A stretch of 64,000 nt of DNA from an uncultured Lachnospiraceae bacterium (GTDB lineage Bacteria > Bacillota > Clostridia > Lachnospirales > Lachnospiraceae): the NCBI GenBank assembly GCA_910578555.1, contig CAJTPS010000016.1:1-64000 (forward strand), given 5' to 3'. Positions 1 to 7,828 of the stretch are shown one piece after another. Under the pieces are notes generated by a model, which was given only the letters and a program-made list of their open reading frames with translations, was not told the DNA's origin and did no database searches. Each line of letters starts with the position of its first letter. Position 1 is the first letter of the stretch. A program made the position numbers and the translations under genes.

Positions 1-407
1 TCAGCGATTTCGGAATACATCTTTTCCCGCATCTCACGCTCATAGGCTCGGTATTCCTTTGCCTTATCCGTTGGCTTGTACCAGACGGTTTTCTGGTCAG
101 CTTCGTCCAAGCCCTCATAGCGTTCGTCAATCTGGTCAATAAACCTCTGATAGATGGCACGGGCGGCAGGGTCGTCCTTTGCATAGCGGTAGCGTTCAAG
201 GCTCTTATGCGAACCACGAAGCTCGGCATACTCGTAGAGCATACGGATAACCTCACGGTCAAGCCCTTTCTGCCCCTCGGCATCATAAATCTCCGACAAG
301 CCCCTGCACCTCCATGAATGGTAGGGAGAAGTGTCATTCGAGCTGTGAGAGGACAGGTAAACGCCGTCTTTCTTTATTGTGATGCGGTTGATTAGCTCGG
401 TACTCAC
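1..407 (-). CDS. ICE accessory protein, partial (C-terminus beyond left edge)
   Basis: About 135 residues are visible and the frame is still open at position 1. The start is a GTG at 407 whose bases overlap the TGA of a 12-residue ORF (404-442), so translation is probably coupled. The protein is charged and mostly helical, with an early YHSWRC segment and many Arg, Glu and Tyr residues later. I do not recognise a named domain. It is last in view of a run of small minus-strand ORFs typical of ICE accessory regions. The GTG has only a very close GGA upstream, which fits re-initiation rather than independent initiation. Confidence 0.7.
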   Translation of the reverse strand, partial: MSTELINRITIKKDGVYLSSHSSNDTSPYHSWRCRGLSEIYDAEGQKGLDREVIRMLYEYAELRGSHKSLERYRYAKDDPAARAIYQRFIDQIDERYEGLDEADQKTVWYKPTDKAKEYRAYEREMREKMYSEIA

Positions 408-442
408 TCCTTACCACCGCCCGACAAAATAATCTGTTCCAT
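404..442 (-). CDS. 12-residue ORF coupled to the next ICE gene
   Basis: The peptide is MEQIILSGGGKE followed by TGA. A strong GGAGGA ribosome binding site lies about 10 nt upstream of the ATG at 442. The TGA overlaps the GTG start of the following gene (GTGA arrangement). The good initiation site on such a short frame suggests a coupling or leader function, or a genuine micropeptide; the sequence cannot separate these. Confidence 0.45.
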   Translation of the reverse strand: MEQIILSGGGKE

Positions 443-477
443 AAAATATCAATCCTCCTCTTATCCATGCCCCGCCT

Positions 478-702
478 TTAGGCAGGGGCATAGCTGATTC
501 TGTTTTGTTCCATCCTCTGTGCAAACTCCCGAACGGCGTACCTTACGCCGTCAATCTCTGCATGGGTTTCGTCCACATAGCGGCAGACGGCAAAATAATC
601 CTCCCCATTCCCATAAAGCATACGGATGACGCCGCCATCGGGGACAGAGAAAAGTGCCTTTCCTATGCTATCCGTCATGCAGATTTTCCGTCCTCCGCTC
701 AT
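478..702 (-). CDS. Small ICE protein, paralogue of the C-terminus of the 918-1616 product
   Basis: A 74-residue protein of unknown function. Residues from about 20 onward (VPDGG..., CRYVDETHAE, EFAQRMEQN, YAP) align with the last ~55 residues of the 232-residue product encoded at 918-1616 (IPDGG..., CRFIDECHTE, EFAECMERN, YEP), so the two share a domain. The ATG at 702 overlaps the TGA of the preceding gene (ATGA), with GGAGG about 10 nt upstream. An internal ATG (MTDSIG) also has a GGAGG and could be an alternative start. It may belong to the small domains that accompany large polyvalent ICE proteins, but I cannot assign a family. Confidence 0.75.
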   Translation of the reverse strand: MSGGRKICMTDSIGKALFSVPDGGVIRMLYGNGEDYFAVCRYVDETHAEIDGVRYAVREFAQRMEQNRISYAPA

Positions 703-905
703 TCCGTGCCACCTCCCAGAAAGGAGATGACCTTGTTTCCTTTGATGCTCTTTTGCAGCTCATTGATGAGCGTGATGTCCGCAACCGTAATGCCTTGCAT
801 GGATAAAATATCGTCCATCGTCATAGCGGCAATGGCTTTTTCTTCGGTAAAGCCCGCTTCAAATATCTTATTCAAAACCTTAACGGCTTTCTGGTTGACT
901 GCCAT
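699..905 (-). CDS. Small conserved ICE protein of unknown function
   Basis: A 68-residue protein predicted to be helical. A central segment (FTEEKAIAAMTMDDILSM) resembles a short helix-turn pattern, and the protein ends in a Gly-rich tail. The start at 905 has an AGGAGG-type site, and the stop of the upstream gene (918) lies just before that site, so the genes are co-transcribed. It ends in an ATGA overlap with the 74-residue gene. No catalytic motif is visible. The conserved-looking small size and position suggest an ICE accessory or regulatory role, which is inference only. Confidence 0.7.
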   Translation of the reverse strand: MAVNQKAVKVLNKIFEAGFTEEKAIAAMTMDDILSMQGITVADITLINELQKSIKGNKVISFLGGGTE

Positions 906-917
906 GTTCCTTTCCTC

Positions 918-1616
918 CTATCGTTCATGGTCTTTGTGCTTCGGGGCTTTCTGTACGGATGGCGGCTCTTGCGGCTTCGGCTCATAGGTGTGTCCGTTCC
1001 TTTCCATACACTCGGCAAACTCGCAGATGTGGTAGAGGCTGTTGCCCACTTCGGTATGGCACTCATCAATAAAACGGCAGCTCTTTTCCGCCTTTTCTCC
1101 CCAATCATAAGTGATGATGATTTTGCCGCCGTCTGGGATGCGGAACTTCTCTTTATAATGTGGGTCAATAAAACGGATTCCCTGTTCTGCTTTTGCCATG
1201 TGCTTATCCAGCCATTCTTTCACATAGCAGTAGCAGTAAAAATCATAGTCGCCCTTTGTCGGGTTACAGCGGAGCAGGAAAGTGTGCTTGTCGGTGTCCA
1301 CACGGAAACCGTACTCGGTACAGTAATTCCCTTTGAACGCACTTTCGGGGGATTTTTTTGCATATGCACCCATGTCATAACGGTTATGCAAAAGCCCCTT
1401 ATCCTCACGCAAAGCATTGATTACATCATCAAGCTCCGACTTAAATTCATCAGTTTTCCATTGCTCCCTCGTATCCGTCCAAGTAGTATAAAAGCCATAT
1501 CCAGAGGGGGCAAAATCACCTCGGAGATGACCGATGCACCCTGTCTGCCCCTCAAGCTGCATACTCTGGGCATAGGTGTATTTCTGTTCGGGCTGTGTCA
1601 AAGCTCGTATCTCCAT
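918..1616 (-). CDS. ICE accessory protein with C-terminal IPDGG domain
   Basis: A 232-residue cytosolic protein without signal peptide or membrane segment. The middle part (around residues 110-145) is rich in Tyr and Cys (DYDFYCYCYVKEW) and recalls the YYWGCYC stretch of the 91-residue protein at 2371-2646. The C-terminal ~60 residues are shared with the 74-residue protein at 478-702. A Pro/Lys-rich tail closes it. The ATG at 1616 overlaps the stop of the preceding gene (TGATG). The function is unknown; the shared modules suggest an expanded family within the element. Confidence 0.75.
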   Translation of the reverse strand: MEIRALTQPEQKYTYAQSMQLEGQTGCIGHLRGDFAPSGYGFYTTWTDTREQWKTDEFKSELDDVINALREDKGLLHNRYDMGAYAKKSPESAFKGNYCTEYGFRVDTDKHTFLLRCNPTKGDYDFYCYCYVKEWLDKHMAKAEQGIRFIDPHYKEKFRIPDGGKIIITYDWGEKAEKSCRFIDECHTEVGNSLYHICEFAECMERNGHTYEPKPQEPPSVQKAPKHKDHER

Positions 1617-2221
1617 CAGCGTTCCTCCCTACTCTTTGATTTCTTCGCTTTTTCTTGTTCCTTGATTTTTGTGAGGGCTTCTTTCGTCCAATCGGGCATT
1701 TTTTCTGGCTTGATTTCACCAAGAACATCATACCTTTCCCATCTGGCGTGCTTGCCGTCCGCAAGGGAAGTCCCAAACACCGCCTGCCCCCTGCCGCCCC
1801 TTGCACCGTGTCCGCCGTCCACCAATACAAGCTGATAGGCGGAATGCCGGTACTCATAGCGGTTGACTTCGGCATTGATAACGACCACTTTTCCCACAAT
1901 ATTTTTATCCCTGTCATCGGGGAAACAGTCAGAAATGGTAAAGGGCGTCATGTCAAACTTGAACTGTTCCTGCTCGGCTCTCACAAGCCCTATCTGCTCC
2001 TGCACCCTGTCGGTAAAAATCTGCATGGCTTCCAGATAGTCATCCGAGCCGACCGCATCCGTCACCCACTCTGCGGACAGCGGGTTATCGTAACTGCAAT
2101 AGCAGACAAGATACGGGTATTCCTCTTTTTCATCTATGCCGAACACCACTTCCTTTTTTCCGATGTGGATGCTCTGTATGACCTCATAGGAGCTAATCAT
2201 CCGTTTTTCTTCATTCTCCAT
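1616..2221 (-). CDS. ICE accessory protein with YEVIxS N-terminal module
   Basis: A 201-residue protein. The first ~45 residues (YEVIQSIHIGKKEVVFG...PYLVCY) match the start of the 91-residue product at 2371-2646 (YEIIESCTIGNTELVIG...PYVCWY). The second half has a distinct conserved-looking stretch (VVINAEVNRYEYRHSAYQL, GARGGRGQAVFGTSL, WERYDVLG) followed by a Lys/Glu-rich tail. An AAGGAG site lies 7 nt before the ATG at 2221. It overlaps the 52-residue gene upstream and the 232-residue gene downstream, so the set is translationally linked. No enzymatic motif is recognised. Confidence 0.75.
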   Translation of the reverse strand: MENEEKRMISSYEVIQSIHIGKKEVVFGIDEKEEYPYLVCYCSYDNPLSAEWVTDAVGSDDYLEAMQIFTDRVQEQIGLVRAEQEQFKFDMTPFTISDCFPDDRDKNIVGKVVVINAEVNRYEYRHSAYQLVLVDGGHGARGGRGQAVFGTSLADGKHARWERYDVLGEIKPEKMPDWTKEALTKIKEQEKAKKSKSREER

Positions 2222-2369
2222 CGGGCTTCTCCTTTCTTCGCTTCTTCTCCCTCTGCCAGTCTAAAACCTTTCGGATGCAGACATCGCAGAAGATAACACG
2301 GCTGTCCTTATATCGGGGGTAAGGACAGGTCGTGCAGTCATATTTCTTATGGCTTTCATTGCCGCTCAT
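2211..2369 (-). CDS. 52-residue double CxxC protein
   Basis: A short frame read from the ATG at 2369. It encodes MSGNESHKKYDCTTC..., then CDVC, then a strongly basic C-terminus (WQREKKRRKEK). The two CxxC pairs about 16 residues apart look like a small zinc ribbon. The frame starts two bases after the stop of the 91-residue gene and its TGA overlaps the start of the 201-residue gene, so it fills an otherwise unexplained gap between coupled genes. An in-frame ATG at 2387 would add six residues. A nucleic-acid-binding role is plausible from the basic tail but unproven. Confidence 0.65.
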   Translation of the reverse strand: MSGNESHKKYDCTTCPYPRYKDSRVIFCDVCIRKVLDWQREKKRRKEKPDGE

Positions 2370-2370
2370 G

Positions 2371-2646
2371 CTACCGCTCACGCCCATCGTGCCGCTTCGC
2401 CTTTTTATCGTGCTGTTGATTGTACGGCATCTGGCTCTCCGACTGGTAGCGTTCGTTCAGCTTCTCCCTTGCGGCTTCAAGGGTATTGCAGTAGCAGCCC
2501 CAATAATAGTTGTCGCCGCCCTTACAGTACCAGCATACATAAGGGTTCGGGGCTTTCGGGTGATGCCCAATGACAAGCTCCGTGTTCCCGATTGTGCAGC
2601 TCTCTATGATTTCATAGCCCTGATTGGAGCGTGTTTCACCGTTCAT
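2371..2646 (-). CDS. 91-residue ICE protein, YEIIES family
   Basis: The likely start is the ATG at 2646 (MNGETRSNQGYEIIES), which has AAAGGAGG 8 nt upstream; a longer frame exists but its extension overlaps the neighbouring gene and looks non-coding. The N-terminal module is shared with the 201-residue protein at 1616-2221. A Cys/Tyr/Trp cluster (CWYCKGGDNYYWGCYC) follows and then a helical basic tail. The four clustered Cys could bind a metal. It is one of several related small proteins in this block, and its function is unknown. Confidence 0.7.
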   Translation of the reverse strand: MNGETRSNQGYEIIESCTIGNTELVIGHHPKAPNPYVCWYCKGGDNYYWGCYCNTLEAAREKLNERYQSESQMPYNQQHDKKAKRHDGRER

Positions 2647-3007
2647 AGGCGTTCCTCCTTTCCTTGATTTGCCCACGCTCTTTGGGCATCGTGGTATGCC
2701 CTTGTGGTATCTCTTTTTGTTTCCCGTCCATATATTGCTGCAATTCATACTGGCAGGGGACATACAACCTGCCGTTCTCCACGCAGCGGAAAATATCGCA
2801 TTTCTTATCCGTGGATGCAGCATAAAAATCATCATAAGAATAAGGGAATTTCTGGCTTCCCCCGCCGTAATAGTCAGCGGCAAAAAATCCTAACTCCGTA
2901 TCACTCCGAAGCCTGCGGGTAATCTTGAAAAAATCATCTTCCCGCTTTGTGAACCGCCGCTCTGGGATAAAATGATGCCCTCCGTATTCAAAAGACTTAT
3001 CCTGCAT
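2636..3007 (-). CDS. Small ICE protein, about 124 residues, unknown
   Basis: The coding frame most likely starts at the ATG at 3007 (MQDKSFEYGGHHF) or the adjacent ATG at 3010; GAGGTG lies a few bases upstream. The first half is aromatic-rich (FEYGGHHFIPERRF, FFAADYYGGG, FPYSYDDFYAA), with a C-terminal CRYVP/CQYELQQYM-like element. The last residues overlap the start of the 91-residue gene. It has no signal peptide or membrane helix. The family is not recognised with confidence. The context is a polycistronic ICE accessory module. Confidence 0.65.
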   Translation of the reverse strand: MQDKSFEYGGHHFIPERRFTKREDDFFKITRRLRSDTELGFFAADYYGGGSQKFPYSYDDFYAASTDKKCDIFRCVENGRLYVPCQYELQQYMDGKQKEIPQGHTTMPKERGQIKERRNAYER

Positions 3008-3015
3008 CATACACC

Positions 3016-3321
3016 TCACGATTCTTTTGCATATCTGCGGTATGCCTTTTCCCCTTTGGCTCTGATTTTCTGCATCCGCACGCTGCCTAAAAGTTCGGGG
3101 CATTTCTCCTGCAATTTGCGGCGTGTCCTGCCCACGCTCTCAAAGCTCGGCAAGCCAAGCTCCTTATGGTTCAAAAGTATTCGGGCAAGCGGCATAGCTC
3201 CCGCATCTTTCAGATAAAGGTTGCAGAGGGCAAGGTACAGCACCATGTCGTCATTTCTGGCGTCCTCATTCTCTTGCAGGACGGCTCTGACTTTGCCCTC
3301 AATGGTTTTCAGACTGTCCAT
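3016..3321 (-). CDS. Small phage/ICE-type protein, 101 residues
   Basis: The start is the ATG at 3321 (MDSLKTIEGKVRAVL) with GGAGG 5 nt upstream. The protein is helical, and a central segment (LPSFESVGRTRRKLQEKCPEL) closely resembles short proteins I know from clostridial phages and ICEs, which carry a similar PSxESxxRxRxKxQExxPEL motif. Their function is not established to my knowledge. It is co-transcribed with the neighbouring small genes, ending just upstream of the 124-residue gene. Confidence 0.7.
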   Translation of the reverse strand: MDSLKTIEGKVRAVLQENEDARNDDMVLYLALCNLYLKDAGAMPLARILLNHKELGLPSFESVGRTRRKLQEKCPELLGSVRMQKIRAKGEKAYRRYAKES

Positions 3322-3395
3322 AATTACCTCCATACATGGAAAGAGGGCGGTCGCTGAAAACCGCCCCAATCCACAACTGTAAAATTTCTCTCAAC

Positions 3396-3479
3396 TTATT
3401 TCCTGCGGATATGCAGCCACGCAGCCGCACCGCCGATAAACGCCATAAGCACAATGGCGATGATGGTTTTTCCCCTCAT
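3396..3479 (-). CDS. 27-residue single-membrane-helix peptide
   Basis: The peptide has an N-terminal basic MRGKT, a hydrophobic helix (IIAIVLMAFIGGAAAWL) and a basic end (HIRRK). An AGGAGG formed by the last codons of the adhesin gene sits about 10 nt before the ATG at 3479, so the frame is well placed for coupled translation after the adhesin. It could be a small membrane helper for the surface protein or a fortuitous frame. The clean membrane-helix pattern and binding site favour a real gene. Confidence 0.5.
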   Translation of the reverse strand: MRGKTIIAIVLMAFIGGAAAWLHIRRK

Positions 3480-3484
3480 CCTGC

Positions 3485-6400
3485 TTAGTCCTCCTTTGTC
3501 TTTCTTCCGCACTGGTAGCCTGCAAACCCGAAGATTCCTGCACCGACTGTAAATGCAGCCGCAAGGCTCACCCACAAGCCAAGGCTGAAGTCGTCGCCTG
3601 TTTTCGGCGTGTCACGCAGCTCATTGTGCATGGTTACAACCGCCGTTTCGTCCGTCTTGATGGTCACTTTCTGGTCGGCGGGCAGGATATAGCCAGAGGA
3701 TGCCTTGTCGCTGACCTCGGACACGGTGTATTCACCGATACGCAGCCCCTCAACAGTAATCTCACCTTTCTTGTCTGTCGTAAATGTCTGGTCGTAATCT
3801 TTGCCGATGACACGGAAAGAGAAGCCCTCCACCTTGCCGTCAGAGGAAGTCTTGACGATTTTAAGGCTGCCTTTCTGTGCTTCATTCAAGAAGCCTTTGC
3901 CCGCTTCATTCTCCACGTTGTAGGTCTTTCCGTTTTCCCCGATGGATACGGGATAGACATTCTCATCAAGCACGAAGCCTGTCGGGGCGGTTTTCTCACG
4001 AACAAGGTACTTGCCGTACCGCAGGTCGTTCATCTGATACACGCCTTTTTCCACCTCGCCCATCTCGCCGAGCAGCTCATCCTTTTTATCCAGTTTGCCG
4101 TCACCGTTGGCATCAGAGTAGACCTCGAATACCGCACCTGTGAGCTTGTTGTCGGGATAGTCCTTGTCTACTTTTGTCAGAGAAATGTTTCCTTTGATGA
4201 AATAATTTACAAGCTCAATTTCCACAACTTCGTCAACCTCGCTGATTGTCACGCTGATTTCTTCCTCGGAGAGTACATATCCTTTCGGGCTTTCGATTTC
4301 ACGGATTACCCATGTGCCATACGGAACTTCCTCAAAAGAAAAACTGCCGTCATCCTCGGATGTGGCAGTTGCGATTGCATTTTCTTTCGTGTATTCTGTT
4401 GTCCCCGTCTTAAAGATGCCGATAACAGCACCGCCTAAATCTTCGCCGTCCTCATTGGATTTCCTGCCGCTGACCGAGCCGTAAATCAGTTCGTTTTCAA
4501 TGGCTTCTCCCTCGTTGGCTGTGATATGCACAACGGCGGTTTCCTGCCCTGCGTACTCGAATTCAACAGGATATTTCTCGTCACTTATAAGATAAGCGGA
4601 GTTTGTTTTGATTTCCTGCACATAGTAGCTACCCATCGGTAAATCGCTGACTGCCTTTCCGTGACCGTTTTCATCAAGGAAGATAACCTCAATCAGTTCA
4701 TCCGCAGGGATAGAAGAACCGTCTGCGGCGGTCAGTTCCTCGGCTGCATACAGACCGAACGTAACGTCTTTGATTTCTCCGTTATTTCCTACGCCGTATG
4801 CTTCGTCAACCTCAAGGCTCTTTACAAGGTCGATTTCCACACGCTGACGCTCATTGACAAAGCCTGTGGCTGTTTCCGTCACTTCGATTTCCTGTCCCGC
4901 ATATACAAGCTCCACGGCGTGGACTTCCTCACTTAACACCATGCCATACGGGGCGGTCACTTCCTTAACCTCATACTTTCCGAGATAAAGTTCCTTGCTT
5001 TCCGCTGTGCCGTCCTCGCCTGTGGTAATTGTATCTACAACCTCGCCTTTCTCGGCTCTTACCGTTCCGTCCATCGTAATGATGTCCTCGGCGGCGGTAA
5101 TCTCATAGACTGCACCCTCAAGGCTGTCCACTGCAAAAATCGGCTGGTACAGTCCTTTGTTTCCCGATACCCTGCTGAATACCTCGCCAGACTTTCCTAC
5201 CGTGATTTTCCCTTTCTGTGCCACGTTGGAGCGTTCCACCTTTACAATGGTAATGCCGCTTTCTTCCTCGGAATTTTCCTGCTCCACGTCAAAATACACT
5301 GGCTCGGAGTCCAGAACATAGCCATATGGAGCCTGCACCTCAACCAAAGAATATCCTTTGCCGTATTCTAATGTCTGCGGCGTGATGAGTTCTCCATCTG
5401 CGGTAGTGTAGAACGTATCAATCTTCGTCACTTCGGGATAAGTGAACGTCATTGTTACAAGATTGCCCTCTGGGTCATAAATCTGAAATCCTGCACCTGC
5501 ATATGGGATAACCCTGCCTGTTTCTATATCCTTTTTCACAATCTTGATATAGCTCTCAAAATTGGCATTGTTGATAAGGTAGCGGTAGGTCTGGCTGTCC
5601 TTGCAGATGAACACGTCAAAGTCTTTCATCAGCTCACGCCCGTCCCATCCAGAAGTCTGGTGCACGGTATAAATGCCGTATGGCATATCCTTTGTCTGGG
5701 CAAAGCCGTTCTCATCGCAGATGAGCGTGTCACGCTCGGTTTCCTCCGCCGCATCAAAGCTGCCTGCGGATTTTAGGAACACTTCAAAAACAGCCCCCTC
5801 CTCTGGCGTTTCAATCTGGGTTTCGCCGTTGTCGGTGTGCTTGATGATGGCAATATTTCCTTTGATAACCTGCTCGTTTACGTCGTTCTTTGCAGAATTG
5901 TATTCCACGGTGTAAAGCTCTGGCTCTGCCCCCACATGGTGTACGGTCGTGTCCAGAAGATAGCCCTCGGACGGAGTAATCTCACGGATGCTCCAGTCAT
6001 CGCCGCATATATAATATTTTGTTGTGAACTGCCCGTTTTCATCGGTGGTATAGGTGTCAACCAGTTCCTCCCCCTTATAGATGCCGTAAACCGCACCTGC
6101 AAGGGAAGCGTCGCCCTGCGGCTTCTTTCCTGTTTCCACGTCGGTCTTTAATACCGTAACATTGAACTTCTTCAAAATGTTGTGGAAGCTGCGGTTTGTG
6201 ACCTTTTTCCACTCAATCGGGGCTGTCTGGGATGCAGGCACGACGTAGCGGACTGCCGTGTCCACTTCCTCAAGGGTATATGGCGTGCTGCCGCTGATAA
6301 GGACGTTCTCAAACTTTGCCAGCCCGTTCTTGTCGGTTATGGCATACTCATCAACAGCCAATCCGCTCAATGACGTTCCGTAAAGGTGGAACTTCACGCC

Positions 6401-7633
6401 CTCCACCAGATTATCCTCGGATGTTTTCACAACCTCCAAACTGCCACGCTTCAAGGTATTGCTGAACGTGACCGTAGAAGTCTTTCCCCCAATGATTGTC
6501 ACGGTCTGGGTTTTCTGCGGCTCGTAGCGGTCAATGGACTGCTCTGTGACAGTATAAGTGCCAGGGAATAACCCCTCTACCGTGATGTTTCCGTCTTTAT
6601 CAGTTTTTACGGTCTTGTTGAAACCGTCACCCTTGATGGTAAAGGAAATCCCCGCAACAACGCCGTCCTCGGAAGTCTTTTTCAGTGCGACCGTGCCTGT
6701 CGGCGTTTCCACGTTGATATACGCCGTCATGGTATCTACGTTTTCCACGCCCGTAATGACGTCCTGCAAGTTGGGGTCGCCGTAAGCAATCATCATCGCC
6801 CCGCTGCTGACCGTCGGCGTGTTGTTCCTTGTAGCAGTAATCCTTGCTTTTCCGTCAATGGCTTTCTTGGATGTGACAGTGAGCTTGTTCCCAGACTTGG
6901 ACACTTTCACGTTGCTGTCGGAACTGGTAAAGGAATACTCGGAAAGGGAATTGTTCTTATCCGTCAGCGTTAAGCTGTACTTCCCGTCCTTATAGGCAAG
7001 CTCCTTTGTAATGTCTTTCTTCCCTGCCGACATAAAGCTCGGAATTGTGCTGTGCCTTGTCATCAGCGACACAATCTGGTCGTAAGCCGCCCTTGCCCCG
7101 CTGTTGGCATAGTTTGAGCCAAAGTGCAGGCTGTAAACGGTCGTGCTTGTCTGGCTGTACGGGCTTGTGGAATTGCGGCATCCCGTGACGAACTCCCACA
7201 CAAGGGTCTGGGTGGCAAGCCATTTCTCGTCATCACTTCCAGATAAATTCCCGCTGTTGCCCTGATACCCATACAAAAGTGCAAGCCCCACCGCCTTTCT
7301 CTGCTCTGCGGAGAGGGCGTTCCAAGCGTTGGAAGAAGCCTTTGCCAATGTGTTCCCCGTTTTCAGCGGCACGCCTGGCTGAAGGCAGAACGCCGTTTCC
7401 CCGTCCACATACATACGGTATTTGTATTCACCTGTCCCTCCTGCGGTGTGACCGCCGATATTGGCACTGGAATTATACCTCATGGCGTTCCCTGCACCGT
7501 CGTAGGTGTGGGTAAAGCTAATCGTTCCGATGTCGCCTGCCGCAAACGCTGTCGTGGCAGGGACGGCGGACAATGCCGTGACCGCAGCAAGGGCAAACGC
7601 CGCAGCCCTCCTTAATAATTTACGAATCTTCAT
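3485..7633 (-). CDS. Cell-wall-anchored thioester/Cna-B repeat adhesin (SpaA-like)
   Basis: A 1382-residue surface protein. Residues 1-31 form a signal peptide ending AFA. A thioester domain follows: Cys83 in FCLQPG and Gln142 in TQTLVW match the FC and QxxxW motifs of class I thioester adhesins. About ten Cna-B/SpaA-type beta domains then follow, each opening with a (K)TxxDG or similar strand and closing with YxVxE or YxLxE segments, which often carry internal Lys-Asn isopeptide bonds. The end is TPKTGD, a hydrophobic helix and a short basic tail, a sortase signal. It would covalently tether cells to host or partner-cell surfaces. It lies on the ICE between parB and the small genes, behind its own AGGAGG site. 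No sortase gene is in view. Confidence 0.93.
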   Translation of the reverse strand: MKIRKLLRRAAAFALAAVTALSAVPATTAFAAGDIGTISFTHTYDGAGNAMRYNSSANIGGHTAGGTGEYKYRMYVDGETAFCLQPGVPLKTGNTLAKASSNAWNALSAEQRKAVGLALLYGYQGNSGNLSGSDDEKWLATQTLVWEFVTGCRNSTSPYSQTSTTVYSLHFGSNYANSGARAAYDQIVSLMTRHSTIPSFMSAGKKDITKELAYKDGKYSLTLTDKNNSLSEYSFTSSDSNVKVSKSGNKLTVTSKKAIDGKARITATRNNTPTVSSGAMMIAYGDPNLQDVITGVENVDTMTAYINVETPTGTVALKKTSEDGVVAGISFTIKGDGFNKTVKTDKDGNITVEGLFPGTYTVTEQSIDRYEPQKTQTVTIIGGKTSTVTFSNTLKRGSLEVVKTSEDNLVEGVKFHLYGTSLSGLAVDEYAITDKNGLAKFENVLISGSTPYTLEEVDTAVRYVVPASQTAPIEWKKVTNRSFHNILKKFNVTVLKTDVETGKKPQGDASLAGAVYGIYKGEELVDTYTTDENGQFTTKYYICGDDWSIREITPSEGYLLDTTVHHVGAEPELYTVEYNSAKNDVNEQVIKGNIAIIKHTDNGETQIETPEEGAVFEVFLKSAGSFDAAEETERDTLICDENGFAQTKDMPYGIYTVHQTSGWDGRELMKDFDVFICKDSQTYRYLINNANFESYIKIVKKDIETGRVIPYAGAGFQIYDPEGNLVTMTFTYPEVTKIDTFYTTADGELITPQTLEYGKGYSLVEVQAPYGYVLDSEPVYFDVEQENSEEESGITIVKVERSNVAQKGKITVGKSGEVFSRVSGNKGLYQPIFAVDSLEGAVYEITAAEDIITMDGTVRAEKGEVVDTITTGEDGTAESKELYLGKYEVKEVTAPYGMVLSEEVHAVELVYAGQEIEVTETATGFVNERQRVEIDLVKSLEVDEAYGVGNNGEIKDVTFGLYAAEELTAADGSSIPADELIEVIFLDENGHGKAVSDLPMGSYYVQEIKTNSAYLISDEKYPVEFEYAGQETAVVHITANEGEAIENELIYGSVSGRKSNEDGEDLGGAVIGIFKTGTTEYTKENAIATATSEDDGSFSFEEVPYGTWVIREIESPKGYVLSEEEISVTISEVDEVVEIELVNYFIKGNISLTKVDKDYPDNKLTGAVFEVYSDANGDGKLDKKDELLGEMGEVEKGVYQMNDLRYGKYLVREKTAPTGFVLDENVYPVSIGENGKTYNVENEAGKGFLNEAQKGSLKIVKTSSDGKVEGFSFRVIGKDYDQTFTTDKKGEITVEGLRIGEYTVSEVSDKASSGYILPADQKVTIKTDETAVVTMHNELRDTPKTGDDFSLGLWVSLAAAFTVGAGIFGFAGYQCGRKTKED

Positions 7634-7683
7634 CGTTACCTCCTGTTTGTTCTCGTGTTGATAGTTGCTGACTGATTTTCTAA

Positions 7684-7710
7684 CAGAAAAAGCTGCCCGT
7701 CTGGACAGCC
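7684..7710 (-). terminator. Rho-independent terminator after parB
   Basis: Read on the minus strand, GCTGTCC-AGAC-GGGCAGC is followed by TTTTT. It separates the parA-parB transcript from the adhesin gene, which therefore needs its own promoter or read-through. Confidence 0.7.
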
Positions 7711-7828
7711 TTTAATATTTCTTTTCTCGGATAGTTACTGGCAGTATCAAGGGGGAGAGGTGTGGAGAGGGGGAAAGAGAAAAAAATTTTTTGTGTCCCA
7801 AAGGGCAGACTTCTCCCCAAGTGTACGA

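Noticed and set aside
927..1835. A 302-residue plus-strand ORF opposite the ICE small genes
   Set aside because: The minus-strand genes here have ribosome sites, overlaps and paralogues. The plus frame spans two of them and shows no family features.
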